Shown here piece after piece: positions 42,630 to 51,838 of a DNA stretch of 64,000 nt. The DNA lies in the NCBI RefSeq assembly GCF_900101895.1, contig NZ_FMVF01000007.1:109006-173005 (forward strand). Reading direction: 5' to 3'. The position numbers and the translations under genes are program-made. Source of the DNA: Flavobacterium caeni. GTDB taxonomy: Bacteria > Bacteroidota > Bacteroidia > Flavobacteriales > Flavobacteriaceae. Under the pieces are notes generated by a model, which ran no database searches, was not told the origin of the DNA, and saw only the letters and a list, made by a program, of their open reading frames with translations. Position 1 is the stretch's first letter. Every line of letters starts with the position of its first letter.

Positions 42630-43251
42630 GACAATCCTTTTCGCTTTTTTGGCGATGATTTGCTTGCCCGTCGTGGCGCAGGAGCAAAAGATGACCGAGG
42701 CCGAAGCCGCGTCGTTCAGGCAATCGGTCAATGTCGTCTCGAAGAAAATCACATCGCTCGCCACCGATTTTACGCAATTCAAACACATGGACTTTTTGAC
42801 CAAGGACATCGAGACTTCGGGGAAGATGTTTTTCAAGGAACCCGACAAGCTGCTGTGGCAATACAAAAAACCCTACAACTATACGATAGTGTTCAAGAAC
42901 GGCAAAATCCTGATCAACGACGAAGGAAAGAAAAGCGCGATGGATGTGGGCAGTAGCAAGATTTTCGCCAAGCTCAACAAGTTGATCGTGGGCAGCGTGA
43001 GCGGCAATTTGTTCGACGACAAGGAGTTTGCGATCACATGCTACAAAGGCAAGGATTTTAACATCGCCAAGCTCATCCCCAAAGACGCGACGCTCAAAAA
43101 ATACCTCAAGCAAATCGAGCTGCATTTCGACAAGCAGGAACATACCGTTTCGCAGGTCAGGCTGGTCGAATCGGCCGAAGATTATACCAAGATTGTCTTT
43201 AAAAACAAAGTGTTGAATGCCAAAGTCGACGATGCGGTTTTTGTCAATTAG
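42619..43251 (+). CDS. LolA-like outer-membrane lipoprotein carrier
   Basis: 210 residues with a signal peptide (MKIKTILFAFLAMICLPVVAQ). The mature part has the LolA pattern: SLATDFTQFKHMDFL, GKMFFKEPDKLLWQYKKPY and IVFKNGKILINDEGKK. In aryl-polyene clusters the LolA homologue is thought to carry the pigment lipid across the periplasm. It overlaps the deacetylase by eleven bases and the next lipoprotein gene by 20. Confidence 0.88.
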   Translation: MKIKTILFAFLAMICLPVVAQEQKMTEAEAASFRQSVNVVSKKITSLATDFTQFKHMDFLTKDIETSGKMFFKEPDKLLWQYKKPYNYTIVFKNGKILINDEGKKSAMDVGSSKIFAKLNKLIVGSVSGNLFDDKEFAITCYKGKDFNIAKLIPKDATLKKYLKQIELHFDKQEHTVSQVRLVESAEDYTKIVFKNKVLNAKVDDAVFVN

Positions 43252-43849
43252 CGTGCTTTTTGCGTTGGTCGCCGCGTGCGGATCGAGTCCGGTCAAGGGA
43301 TTGGCCGAAACGACTGTCGAAACGCCCGTGTTCCGGTCGACGTATTTTGACGACCCCGCCGCCGACTATGTCTACAAGGCCAACGTTACCGTATACGGGC
43401 ACGAACTCAGCGGGATTTTTGTCGCCAAGAAAAAAGACGATGGACACCGTGTGGTGCTCACGACCGAGTTCGGCAACAAGCTCATCGATATTGATTTAAA
43501 GGAAACCGATTACACGGTCAACGCCATTGTTGACGAACTCGACCGCAAAATACTACTCGAGACGCTGGTGGCCGATTTCAGGTTGATGTTGCGAAAAGAA
43601 CACCACATCGCGGCGCAATTCGATGCACCGCAAGCCAAAATCCTGAAGGCGACCGATGGTAAAAAAGTCAACTACCTATACCTTTCCACCATCGACGGCA
43701 AGCTCTTACAAATCAAACATGCGGGCAAAAGAAAAGAAACGATAACGTTCAGGTTTCACGCAGAAAACCCTACTTTTGCCGAGGATATTTTTATCGAACA
43801 CCACGACATCAAGCTCAAAATGGTGTTCAAACAGTTAAAAAACCAATAG
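43232..43849 (+). CDS. Small lipoprotein, flexirubin cluster
   Basis: 205 residues from the ATG at 43232. The signal peptide ends in a lipobox ALVAACG. The mature protein is mainly beta (YKANVTVYGHELSGIFVAKK, DGHRVVLTTEFGNKLIDIDL), which recalls LolB-type acceptors that hand lipids to the outer membrane; the position after LolA supports that, but it is inferred. An ATG at 43217 would add five residues. Confidence 0.82.
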   Translation: MRFLSISVLFALVAACGSSPVKGLAETTVETPVFRSTYFDDPAADYVYKANVTVYGHELSGIFVAKKKDDGHRVVLTTEFGNKLIDIDLKETDYTVNAIVDELDRKILLETLVADFRLMLRKEHHIAAQFDAPQAKILKATDGKKVNYLYLSTIDGKLLQIKHAGKRKETITFRFHAENPTFAEDIFIEHHDIKLKMVFKQLKNQ

Positions 43850-43851
43850 CT

Positions 43852-44565
43852 ATGAAAAAGATGGTCACCGCAGCGTTGCTGCTTTTTGGGTTCGCGGCTT
43901 TACAGGCGCAGGTTACGTTTCGTCCGGGCATCAGGGCCGGGGTTAATTTTTCGCATTTTACGCAGGGCGATCTCGATATGCAAAACGGTGCTTATACCGA
44001 TTCAAATACGGGACTGTTGGTGCGTGTCCCGAACGATGAGTTCAATTCGAAAACCGATTTTTACGTAGGCCTTTACGGCGCCTTGCGCTTGACCCGTTTT
44101 TATACCTTGCAACCCGAGGTGAATTATTCAAGACAGGGGACAAAATTCGATTCTTATCGATACGATTCGGGCATAGGAGCCACGAGAAAGATATCGGGCC
44201 AAATCGATTTGTCGTATGTTTCGGTTGGCATCGTCAATAAGTTTACGTTCAGCAATACCTTTAATATTCATGTCGGACCAACCATAGATGTCATTATGGA
44301 AAGAAGTGGCGATCTTGATGTGCCGTTCAACACCACGAACGACTATTACTACGATGCGGTTTTTTACGATACCAATTCAGATGTCGACTTGTCGTTTGTG
44401 CTCGGTTTGGGAATCAATTTTACCAAGAATTTCGGTTTTGAAGCACGTGTCAAAAAAGGCATCATCCCGGTGATGGATTGGGGTGATGACCATACCAACG
44501 TGGTTTTCTCTGCGGGATTGGTTTATACTTTTGATGTGAGTGGCGCCACTGGTTCAACAAATTAA
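43852..44565 (+). CDS. Outer-membrane beta-barrel protein (PorT-like)
   Basis: 237 residues. Signal peptide MKKMVTAALLLFGFAALQAQ, then VTFRPGIRAGVNFSHFTQGD and repeated amphipathic strands (LQPEVNYSRQGTKFDSY, FGFEARVKKGI), as in small eight- to ten-strand barrels of Bacteroidetes. Starts two bases after the lipoprotein gene. Likely an envelope component for pigment placement; not a typical channel. Confidence 0.85.
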   Translation: MKKMVTAALLLFGFAALQAQVTFRPGIRAGVNFSHFTQGDLDMQNGAYTDSNTGLLVRVPNDEFNSKTDFYVGLYGALRLTRFYTLQPEVNYSRQGTKFDSYRYDSGIGATRKISGQIDLSYVSVGIVNKFTFSNTFNIHVGPTIDVIMERSGDLDVPFNTTNDYYYDAVFYDTNSDVDLSFVLGLGINFTKNFGFEARVKKGIIPVMDWGDDHTNVVFSAGLVYTFDVSGATGSTN

Positions 44566-44569
44566 AGAT

Positions 44570-44941
44570 ATGCTGTTAAAAGATTTTTACACCGTCAAAT
44601 CGCTCGAACAAAAAGAGGGCAGCAAACACGAAGCCGTTGTTTTGGTCAATGAAAAGCATGAGGTTTTCAAGGGGCATTTCCCGGGCAACCCAATCATGCC
44701 GGGTGTTTGCATGATGCAGATCATCAAAGAGCTGACCGAAAAAATCGCCAACCAAACGTTGGTGATGCAAAGTTTGACCAACGTCAAATTCATGGCCTTG
44801 ATCAACCCCGAAGTGACGCCCGAACTCAAACTCGAACTCGACATCGTTCCCACCGAAGACGGCTTGGTGAAGGTCAAGAACACGACAACTTTTAACGATA
44901 CCGTTGCGCTCAAACTCAGCAGTACGTATAAGAAAATCTAG
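44570..44941 (+). CDS. 3-hydroxyacyl-ACP dehydratase (FabZ type)
   Basis: 123 residues. Contains the canonical motif GHFPGNPIMPGVCMMQIIKEL with catalytic His, unlike the two earlier hotdog proteins, so it is the best candidate for the dehydration that makes each polyene double bond. The ATG at 44570 comes four bases after the barrel gene's stop; an upstream GTG at 44540 overlaps that gene. Confidence 0.88.
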   Translation: MLLKDFYTVKSLEQKEGSKHEAVVLVNEKHEVFKGHFPGNPIMPGVCMMQIIKELTEKIANQTLVMQSLTNVKFMALINPEVTPELKLELDIVPTEDGLVKVKNTTTFNDTVALKLSSTYKKI

Positions 44942-45001
44942 GATTTAAATAAGGATTTTTCGCACGGCACGCCTTAACTTGCCTCGACTAAAACACACGC
45001 C

Positions 45002-45484
45002 ATGAAAATAGTTGTATCTGTCCTGTTTCTTTTGTTCTTGCGTAGCGCCGACCTGTCCGAAGTGCGAAAATTGTACACCGACGCGGCCAAATCCGAGGCC
45101 AACGCCAACGCGTTCGCCAACAAACTCGCCGATGTTCCCGACGGTGATGCCAACAAAGTACTTGTGGCCTACAAAGGTTGTTCACTCACGCTCAAGAGCA
45201 AATTTTCGGGCGTATTGGCCGACAAAATCAGCTTCATGAAACAAGGGGCCAAACTCATCGATGCCGCCGCGGCCGCCGAACCAGAGAACATCGAAATCCG
45301 TATGATCCGACTGAGCGTGCAGGAAAGCGTACCGCGCATCGTCAATTACCGCGAACACAAAAAGAAAGACAAGGCGCTCATCCTCAAGAACTACGAGGAA
45401 GCGGGCGACTTGAAGGAATACATCCGCAAGTTTATCCAACAATCCAAGAGCTTTACCGCCGCCGAGAAAAAAGCGCTCAACTAG
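45002..45484 (+). CDS. Exported small protein of unknown function
   Basis: 160 residues. A short hydrophobic N-terminus (MKIVVSVLFLLFLRSAD) may be a signal peptide. The rest is alpha-helical with runs of Ala and Lys (KLIDAAAAAEPENIEIRMIR, REHKKKDKALILKNYEEAG). Helical repeats of this sort resemble TPR-like bundles but no match is certain. It lies in the operon between the dehydratase and the glycosyltransferase gene. Confidence 0.75.
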   Translation: MKIVVSVLFLLFLRSADLSEVRKLYTDAAKSEANANAFANKLADVPDGDANKVLVAYKGCSLTLKSKFSGVLADKISFMKQGAKLIDAAAAAEPENIEIRMIRLSVQESVPRIVNYREHKKKDKALILKNYEEAGDLKEYIRKFIQQSKSFTAAEKKALN

Positions 45485-45487
45485 TGC

Positions 45488-46651
45488 ATGCAACCACCTG
45501 TGTCTGAAACCGCGCCCCGTTACTGTGTGATTGTACCCACGTACAACAACCACAAAACGTTGCGTCGCGTACTCGATTCGGTGTTGCAACAAACCGGCGA
45601 TATCATTGTCGTGAACGACGGTTCGACCGATTCGACTCCCGAAATTCTCGCCAATTATCCACAAATTACGCAAATCCATTTTCCACAAAACCAGGGAAAA
45701 GGCAAGGCCTTGCGCGAGGGTTTCAAAAAGGCGCTCGAACTGGGTTACGATTATGCGCTGACGATTGATTCAGACGGGCAGCATTTTGCCTCCGACATCC
45801 CAGCTTTTCTCGCATCGATCCAAACCGACGGGCCCGCGCTGATCATCGGAAGCCGCAACATGGCACACGAAAGCGTACCGGGCAAGAGCAGCTTTGGCAA
45901 CAAATTTTCGAACTTTTGGTTTTGGTTCGAAACGGGCATAAGGCTTACCGATACGCAATCGGGTTTCAGGCTTTATCCGCTTCGGTTGATGCCCCAAAAA
46001 TATATGACCAACAAGTTCGAGTTCGAGATTGAAGTCATCGTGCGTTCGGCCTGGAAAGGCGTGCCGGTGCGCAACATCCCGATCGAAGTGTTGTATGATC
46101 CGAGCGAACGTGTGTCGCATTTCAGGCCGTTCAAGGATTTTACGCGCATCAGCATCCTCAACACCGTTTTGGTCACCATCGCGTTGCTGTACATCAAGCC
46201 ACGTGATCTGTTGCGCAACATCCAAAAAAAAGGATTCAAAAGATTTTTTCTAGAGAACATCCTGGAAAGCAACGATTCGCCGCGTACCAAGGCATTGTCG
46301 ATTGCGTTGGGCGTGTTCATAGGCATCAGTCCGTTGTGGGGATTGCATACGGTTTTGGTATTGTTCCTGGCCGTGTTGTTCAGGCTCAACAAATCGATCG
46401 CATGGGGTTTTTCGAATGTGAGCATACCGCCCATGATCCCGCTGTTGGTCTACGGTTCGCTCAAGATCGGCGGCCTTTTTACCGGGCAGCAAACCGTCAT
46501 GCCCGATGCGTTTACTTGGGCCGCGCTACAGGAAAATCTGCTGCAATACCTGATCGGGAGTTTTGTTTTGGCGACAATCGCGGCCGTAATTTTTGGGACG
46601 GCGGGTTATTTGTTGCTGACATTTTTTAGTACATTTAGGCATAAAAAATAA
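45488..46651 (+). CDS. Glycosyltransferase family 2 fused to a DUF2062 membrane domain
   Basis: 387 residues. The GT-A catalytic part has CVIVPTYNNHKTLRRVLDSV, VVNDGSTDST and the metal-binding LTIDSDGQHF. From about residue 270, helices of a DUF2062 domain follow (SIALGVFIGISPLWGLHTVLV, then VSIPPMIPLLVYG). The fusion is common in flexirubin clusters. Because the known flexirubins are not glycosylated, its target may be a carrier lipid or an intermediate; unknown. Confidence 0.88.
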   Translation: MQPPVSETAPRYCVIVPTYNNHKTLRRVLDSVLQQTGDIIVVNDGSTDSTPEILANYPQITQIHFPQNQGKGKALREGFKKALELGYDYALTIDSDGQHFASDIPAFLASIQTDGPALIIGSRNMAHESVPGKSSFGNKFSNFWFWFETGIRLTDTQSGFRLYPLRLMPQKYMTNKFEFEIEVIVRSAWKGVPVRNIPIEVLYDPSERVSHFRPFKDFTRISILNTVLVTIALLYIKPRDLLRNIQKKGFKRFFLENILESNDSPRTKALSIALGVFIGISPLWGLHTVLVLFLAVLFRLNKSIAWGFSNVSIPPMIPLLVYGSLKIGGLFTGQQTVMPDAFTWAALQENLLQYLIGSFVLATIAAVIFGTAGYLLLTFFSTFRHKK

Positions 46652-46652
46652 A

Positions 46653-49600
46653 ATGCACCGACTCTTTTATGCCATCCATTCCTTTGTAGACAGGAACAAA
46701 GTCTTGTCTGTTGGAATATTTGCTGCGTTGTTGTTGGTGCTCGGGTTGCTCGCGAGCCGTATCCGCTTTAGCGAAGACATCACCAAACTCATCCCTACCA
46801 GCCAAAATGCCGACGTGGCCACCAAGGTTTTCCGTCAGGTTAATTTTGCCGACAAGATCACCGTTACGATCCACGCCACGGGCGACGCGACCGTCGACGA
46901 TTTGACCGCCTATGCCGAGGCGTTTGTCGACAGCACACAGGTGCAATGTGCGCCGTACATCAACGGCATCCAAGGACGTGTAGACGAAGACAACATCGCC
47001 CAAACGATGGACTTCGTGCAAGCCAATCTCCCGCTGTTTTTGGATGAGGAAGACTACAAAACCATAAACGCGAAATTGTCGCGCGACAGCGTGGCGGCAG
47101 CCGTCCAGGGGAATTATAAATCGCTGATGTCGCCTTCGGGCATCGTGACACGCGATTTTATTTTGCATGATCCGCTGGGTCTTTCGCTGATTGGTCTCAA
47201 GAAATTGCAACAGCTCAACATTGGCGACGAGTTTGCACTCGAGAACGGTTATGTCGTGACCAACGACAAGAAGAAGTTGTTGTTGTTCTTGTCGCCCAAG
47301 TTTGCGTCTTCGGAAACCGAGCAGAATACGCTGTTTGCAGAAAAGCTTTACGCCATACGCGACCATCTCAACGCACAATTCAAAGGCAAAGCGCAGGCGA
47401 ACTATTTTGGATCGGCGCTGATTGCCGTGGCCAACGCCAAACAAATCAAGAGCGACATCATTTGGTCGACCTCGATCGCGATGACCGCGCTCATGCTGAT
47501 CCTGATTTTGTTTTACCGCAGGATTTTTATCCCGCTGATCATCTTTTTGCCGACGTTGTTCGGAGCGCTGTTCTCGGTGGCGTTGTTGTATGTGCTCAAG
47601 GGTACCATTTCGGCCATTTCGTTGGGCATCGGATCGATTTTGATTGGGATTACGATCGATTATTCGCTGCACATCCTGACGCATTACAAACACAATTCCG
47701 ACGTCAAGACGCTGTACAAGGACATCACCATGCCGCTCATCATGAGCTCGTCGACCACGGCCATCGCGTTTTTATGTTTGCTGTTCGTACATTCGGATGC
47801 CTTGCAGGATTTGGGGATTTTCGCGGCTTCGATTACGCTGTCGTCTGCGGTGTTTTCGTTGGTGTTCGTGCCGCATTTGTACCGTCCCAAGCAAGATAAT
47901 TTTGGCCACCAACGCAATTGGATCGACCGTTTCGCAGGTTTTTCGTTCCACAAGAACAAGTGGCTGATCGGCGGCTGTCTGGCGGTCATCGTCGCTTGCT
48001 TTTTTACGTACGACAAGGTCTCGTTCAACAACGATTTGTCGCAACTCAATTTTGTACCGCCCGACATCAAGGCTGCCGAAAAGGAGCTCGAGCAAAACAC
48101 AAACCTGACCTCCAAATCGATTTATCTTGCCGCTTACGGGAACAGTCTGGATTCGGTACTCGACATAAACCGCCGTTTGTTTGCCGAACTCAAAGGCCAA
48201 AAAGAAACGGGAAAGCTGCTCAATTTCAGCTCGATCGGCGGAATCGTCTCATCGCAAGCCGAACAGCAACAAAAAATCGACCGTTGGCAACAATTCTGGG
48301 ATGCGCAAAAGAAACAAAGCGTCACCAATGCGCTGGTGGCAGAAGGCGCGCAATTGGGATTCAAACCCAACACCTACCAACGTTTTTTTGACCGTCTCGA
48401 CACGCCGTTCCAACCCATTCCGACAACCGCATTTAAGGAATTGCCGGCCATGCAACTGCAGGAGTTCCTCGCGCAAAAAAACGGTTTTTACACCATCTCG
48501 ACGTTGGTCAAGGTATCGGACGCCCAACGCAACGCCCTGGTGCAACGCATCGCGCACAAGCCCAATGTGCTGGCCATCGACCGTCAGCAAATGAACGAAA
48601 CGTTTTTGGGCAACCTCAAGGTCGATTTCAACCGACTGGTCAATTATTCTTTTTTGGCGGTGGTGTTGGTGCTTTTCTTTTTTTTCAGGCGCATCGAATT
48701 GGTGCTCGTCGCCACCGTGCCCATTGTGGTGACGGCCATCGTGACGGCAGGTATCATGGGTATGTTCGACATCCAGTTCAACATTTTTAGCATGATCGTA
48801 TGTACGCTGGTGTTTGGGCATGGCGTCGATTTTAGCATTTTTATGACCAGCGCGTTACAAAAACAACACACCAACGGGCAAAACGAGCTGGCCATTTACC
48901 GCACGTCGATCATCCTTGCGGTCATCACGACTATTTTGGGCATCGGCGCGTTGGTTTTTGCAAAACATCCGGCGTTGAAGTCGATATCGGCCATTTCGCT
49001 CGTGGGCGTTTTGGCGGCGCTTGTGGTGACTTTTATCTTTTATCCGTTGTTGTTCAGGGCCGTGATTTCGGGCCGCACCGAAAAAGGCAATCCGCCGTTC
49101 GGGATTTTGACTTTTGCGCACAGTATGGTGTCGTTTACCTATTATGGGCTGGGCGGCGCCTTGACATCGGTCTTGAGTTTGCTGGTCAGGATTGTTCCTG
49201 CAAACCCAAAGAAAAAGCTGCTGGCTTTCAAGTGGATCATGGCCAAATTCATCGCGTCGGTGCTGTATACGAATCTTTTTGTCAAGAAAAAGGTCAACAA
49301 CCCGCGCGGCGAGACGTTTGAGAAACCCGCAGTGATCATCGCCAACCACACGTCGTTTCTCGATACACTGGCCTTGGGCATGGTTACGCACCGCATGATT
49401 TATCTGGTGAACGACTGGGTGTACAACTCGCCCGTGTTTGGTCCGGCGGTTCGTGCGGCCGGTTTTTATCCCGTATCGGCCGGCATCGAAGAAGGCGTCG
49501 AGCATTTGCGCAAAAAAGTCGAGCAAGGGTTTTCGCTGGTGGTGTTCCCCGAAGGGACGCGGTCGATGAGCAACCACATCCACCGTTTTCACAAAGGCGC

Positions 49601-50324
49601 TTTCTTTTTGGCCGAACAATTCCAACTCGATATTTTGCCGATTACCATCCATGGGAATTCAGAGACGTTGCCCAAGGGCGATTTCATCATTTACGACGGA
49701 TCGATTACCGTAGACGTGCTCGAACGCATTGGCATCGACGACGCGCGTTTTGGCGGTGATTATGTCGAACGGACCAAGAAAATCAACACTTTTTTCCGAA
49801 GCGAGTTCAAACAAATCAGACGCCGTATCGAAGGGCCGGACTACTTCAAAAAAATGCTGCTCTACAGTTTCGACTACAAGGAATGGCCTGTGGTATCGGC
49901 TGTCAAGAAAGACGTCAAGGCCAATCTCGACAGCTATTTCGAACTCAACCGATGGCTGGGCGAAAAAGACAAGATCCTGCACATGGCCGACGACTTCGGT
50001 CAGTTGGATGTGTATTTGACGTTGCAGGAACCCACGCGCAAAGTAACGTCGTTCATCGGCGACGGGGAAAAGCGCGCTGTGGCCAAAACCAATTACATTG
50101 CGGGGAAAAGACATTTGCGTTATGTCGATTCGCTTTCCGAAACCATCGGGCAAACTTTTGACGTGTTGCTCATTTCGACGCCGCGCGACTTTGACCTGGT
50201 CGCCGATTTGCCGAACAAAGTTGTCGTATGGCAATCGCCCGAGATAGTATCGCAGCTTGTAATCATGGGCTACGAAAGCGTTTACGAGCACCCGTCGTTC
50301 ACCGTTTTAACCCGAAAATCATGA
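46653..50324 (+). CDS. MMPL transporter / lysophospholipid acyltransferase / methyltransferase fusion
   Basis: 1223 residues, three parts. Residues 1 to about 800 form an MMPL/RND exporter with two bundles of helices (TSIAMTALMLILILFYRRIF, then VPIVVTAIVTAGIMGMFDIQ) and large periplasmic loops. About 860-1060 is a PlsC-type acyltransferase with NHTSFLD (His899) and FPEGTRS (965-971). The last 130 residues look like a degraded methyltransferase fold (ILHMADDFGQLDVYLTLQEP). Such trifunctional proteins are known in Bacteroidetes pigment clusters. Export and esterification of the pigment in one protein is plausible. Coupled to the next gene by ATGA. Confidence 0.88.
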   Translation: MHRLFYAIHSFVDRNKVLSVGIFAALLLVLGLLASRIRFSEDITKLIPTSQNADVATKVFRQVNFADKITVTIHATGDATVDDLTAYAEAFVDSTQVQCAPYINGIQGRVDEDNIAQTMDFVQANLPLFLDEEDYKTINAKLSRDSVAAAVQGNYKSLMSPSGIVTRDFILHDPLGLSLIGLKKLQQLNIGDEFALENGYVVTNDKKKLLLFLSPKFASSETEQNTLFAEKLYAIRDHLNAQFKGKAQANYFGSALIAVANAKQIKSDIIWSTSIAMTALMLILILFYRRIFIPLIIFLPTLFGALFSVALLYVLKGTISAISLGIGSILIGITIDYSLHILTHYKHNSDVKTLYKDITMPLIMSSSTTAIAFLCLLFVHSDALQDLGIFAASITLSSAVFSLVFVPHLYRPKQDNFGHQRNWIDRFAGFSFHKNKWLIGGCLAVIVACFFTYDKVSFNNDLSQLNFVPPDIKAAEKELEQNTNLTSKSIYLAAYGNSLDSVLDINRRLFAELKGQKETGKLLNFSSIGGIVSSQAEQQQKIDRWQQFWDAQKKQSVTNALVAEGAQLGFKPNTYQRFFDRLDTPFQPIPTTAFKELPAMQLQEFLAQKNGFYTISTLVKVSDAQRNALVQRIAHKPNVLAIDRQQMNETFLGNLKVDFNRLVNYSFLAVVLVLFFFFRRIELVLVATVPIVVTAIVTAGIMGMFDIQFNIFSMIVCTLVFGHGVDFSIFMTSALQKQHTNGQNELAIYRTSIILAVITTILGIGALVFAKHPALKSISAISLVGVLAALVVTFIFYPLLFRAVISGRTEKGNPPFGILTFAHSMVSFTYYGLGGALTSVLSLLVRIVPANPKKKLLAFKWIMAKFIASVLYTNLFVKKKVNNPRGETFEKPAVIIANHTSFLDTLALGMVTHRMIYLVNDWVYNSPVFGPAVRAAGFYPVSAGIEEGVEHLRKKVEQGFSLVVFPEGTRSMSNHIHRFHKGAFFLAEQFQLDILPITIHGNSETLPKGDFIIYDGSITVDVLERIGIDDARFGGDYVERTKKINTFFRSEFKQIRRRIEGPDYFKKMLLYSFDYKEWPVVSAVKKDVKANLDSYFELNRWLGEKDKILHMADDFGQLDVYLTLQEPTRKVTSFIGDGEKRAVAKTNYIAGKRHLRYVDSLSETIGQTFDVLLISTPRDFDLVADLPNKVVVWQSPEIVSQLVIMGYESVYEHPSFTVLTRKS

Positions 50325-51838
50325 AGGCGCATTACGACGTGGTGGTCATTGGCAGCGGTCTCGGCGGATTGGTCTCGGCATTGATCCTGGCCAAGGAGGG
50401 CCGACGTGTTTGTGTGCTCGAAAAGAACAACCAGTACGGCGGGAATTTGCAAACGTTTGTGCGCGATAAGACGATTTTCGACACGGGCATCCATTATATC
50501 GGCGGGTTGGAGGAAGGACAGAATTTGTACCGTTATTTCAAATACCTCGGCATCATTAACGGGTTGCATCTCAAGAAAATGGACGAGGACGCATTCGATG
50601 TCATTTCGTTCGAAGACGAGCAGGAGGCGTTTCCGCATGCGCAAGGCTATCGGAATTTTGCCGAACAATTGTCGAAATATTTCCCCGAAGAACATTCGTC
50701 CATCGAAAATTACCTGCAAAAACTGACCGAAACCTGCGATGCGTTTCCGCTCTACAACTTGCAGGCCGAAGGACAATACGACACCAAGATCCTAGCACAA
50801 AACGCCAAGCAAACCATCGAATCGATCGTGCCCGATAAGAAACTCGCGGCGGTGTTGGCCGGTTCGAATTTCCTGTATGCGGGCATGCCCGAAAAGTCGC
50901 CGTTTTATGTGCACGCGCTTTCGGTGAATTCGTACATCCAAAGCGCTTGGCGGTGTATCAATGGCGGGAGCCAGATCACCAAGCAGTTCATCAAGCAGTT
51001 GCGCGAGCATGGTGCCGAGGTTTACAAATACCATGAAGTCGTGGGGCTTGAAGTGATCGAAAACCGAATCCGATCGGCGCAAATCAAGGACGGATCTACC
51101 GTGACGGCCGATTTGTTTTTGTCGAACATCGAACTCAAAACGCTGCTCGACTTGGTTGGGAAGGAACATTTTAGAAAGCCGTTTTACGAACGTGTGAAAA
51201 ATCTCGACGATGTGATTTCGGCGTTCAGTTTGTACCTCGTCTTCAAACCCGATAGTTTCCCGTACATCAACCGCAACGACTACCATTTCAAAAATGTGGA
51301 TGCGGTTTGGACAGCGCAAGACTACGACGAGCACAACTGGCCCAAACATTATATGGTGTCTATGAATGCGACGCACAAATCGGAGACCTTTGCCGATGGC
51401 ATGACGATTTTGACCTATATGAAATATGCCGATGTCGCGCATTGGGCCGGTACCTTTAACACCACGGCCGAAAAAGGCGACCGGGGCGAAACGTACGAGC
51501 AATTCAAAAACCGCAAGGCCGAAATCCTGTTGGCCGAAGTCGAGAAAAAATTTCCGAACATCCGCAGCTGCATCCAGTCGATGCATACCTCTACGCCGCT
51601 GTCGTACCGCGACTACATCGGGTCGCACCACGGCAGCATGTACGGCTATGTACGCGATGCGAACGATCCGATGCGCACTTTTGTACCCAGTAAAACCAAA
51701 CTCGACAATTTGTATCTGGTAGGGCAAAGCGTAAGCATTCATGGGGTTTTGGGCGTTACGATCGGTGCCGTAGCGACTTGCTGCGAAATCCTCGGCAAAG
51801 CATATTTGGTCAACAAAATCAATCAAGCGGCGCCATGA
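50321..51838 (+). CDS. CrtI-type FAD-dependent oxidoreductase
   Basis: 505 residues from the ATG overlapping the previous stop (ATGA). HYDVVVIGSGLGGLVSALI binds FAD; GNLQTFVRDKTIFDTGIHYI and the C-terminal LYLVGQSVSIHGVLGVTIGA are typical of phytoene-desaturase-like enzymes. It may oxidise or isomerise the polyene, or work on the resorcinol part. No carotenoid gene is in this window, so a role in carotenoids is less likely. Confidence 0.88.
   Translation: MKAHYDVVVIGSGLGGLVSALILAKEGRRVCVLEKNNQYGGNLQTFVRDKTIFDTGIHYIGGLEEGQNLYRYFKYLGIINGLHLKKMDEDAFDVISFEDEQEAFPHAQGYRNFAEQLSKYFPEEHSSIENYLQKLTETCDAFPLYNLQAEGQYDTKILAQNAKQTIESIVPDKKLAAVLAGSNFLYAGMPEKSPFYVHALSVNSYIQSAWRCINGGSQITKQFIKQLREHGAEVYKYHEVVGLEVIENRIRSAQIKDGSTVTADLFLSNIELKTLLDLVGKEHFRKPFYERVKNLDDVISAFSLYLVFKPDSFPYINRNDYHFKNVDAVWTAQDYDEHNWPKHYMVSMNATHKSETFADGMTILTYMKYADVAHWAGTFNTTAEKGDRGETYEQFKNRKAEILLAEVEKKFPNIRSCIQSMHTSTPLSYRDYIGSHHGSMYGYVRDANDPMRTFVPSKTKLDNLYLVGQSVSIHGVLGVTIGAVATCCEILGKAYLVNKINQAAP

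Noticed and set aside
50321..51838. Carotenoid phytoene desaturase
   Set aside because: The family is right but no other carotenoid gene is present and the gene is coupled to flexirubin genes; assigned to that cluster instead.
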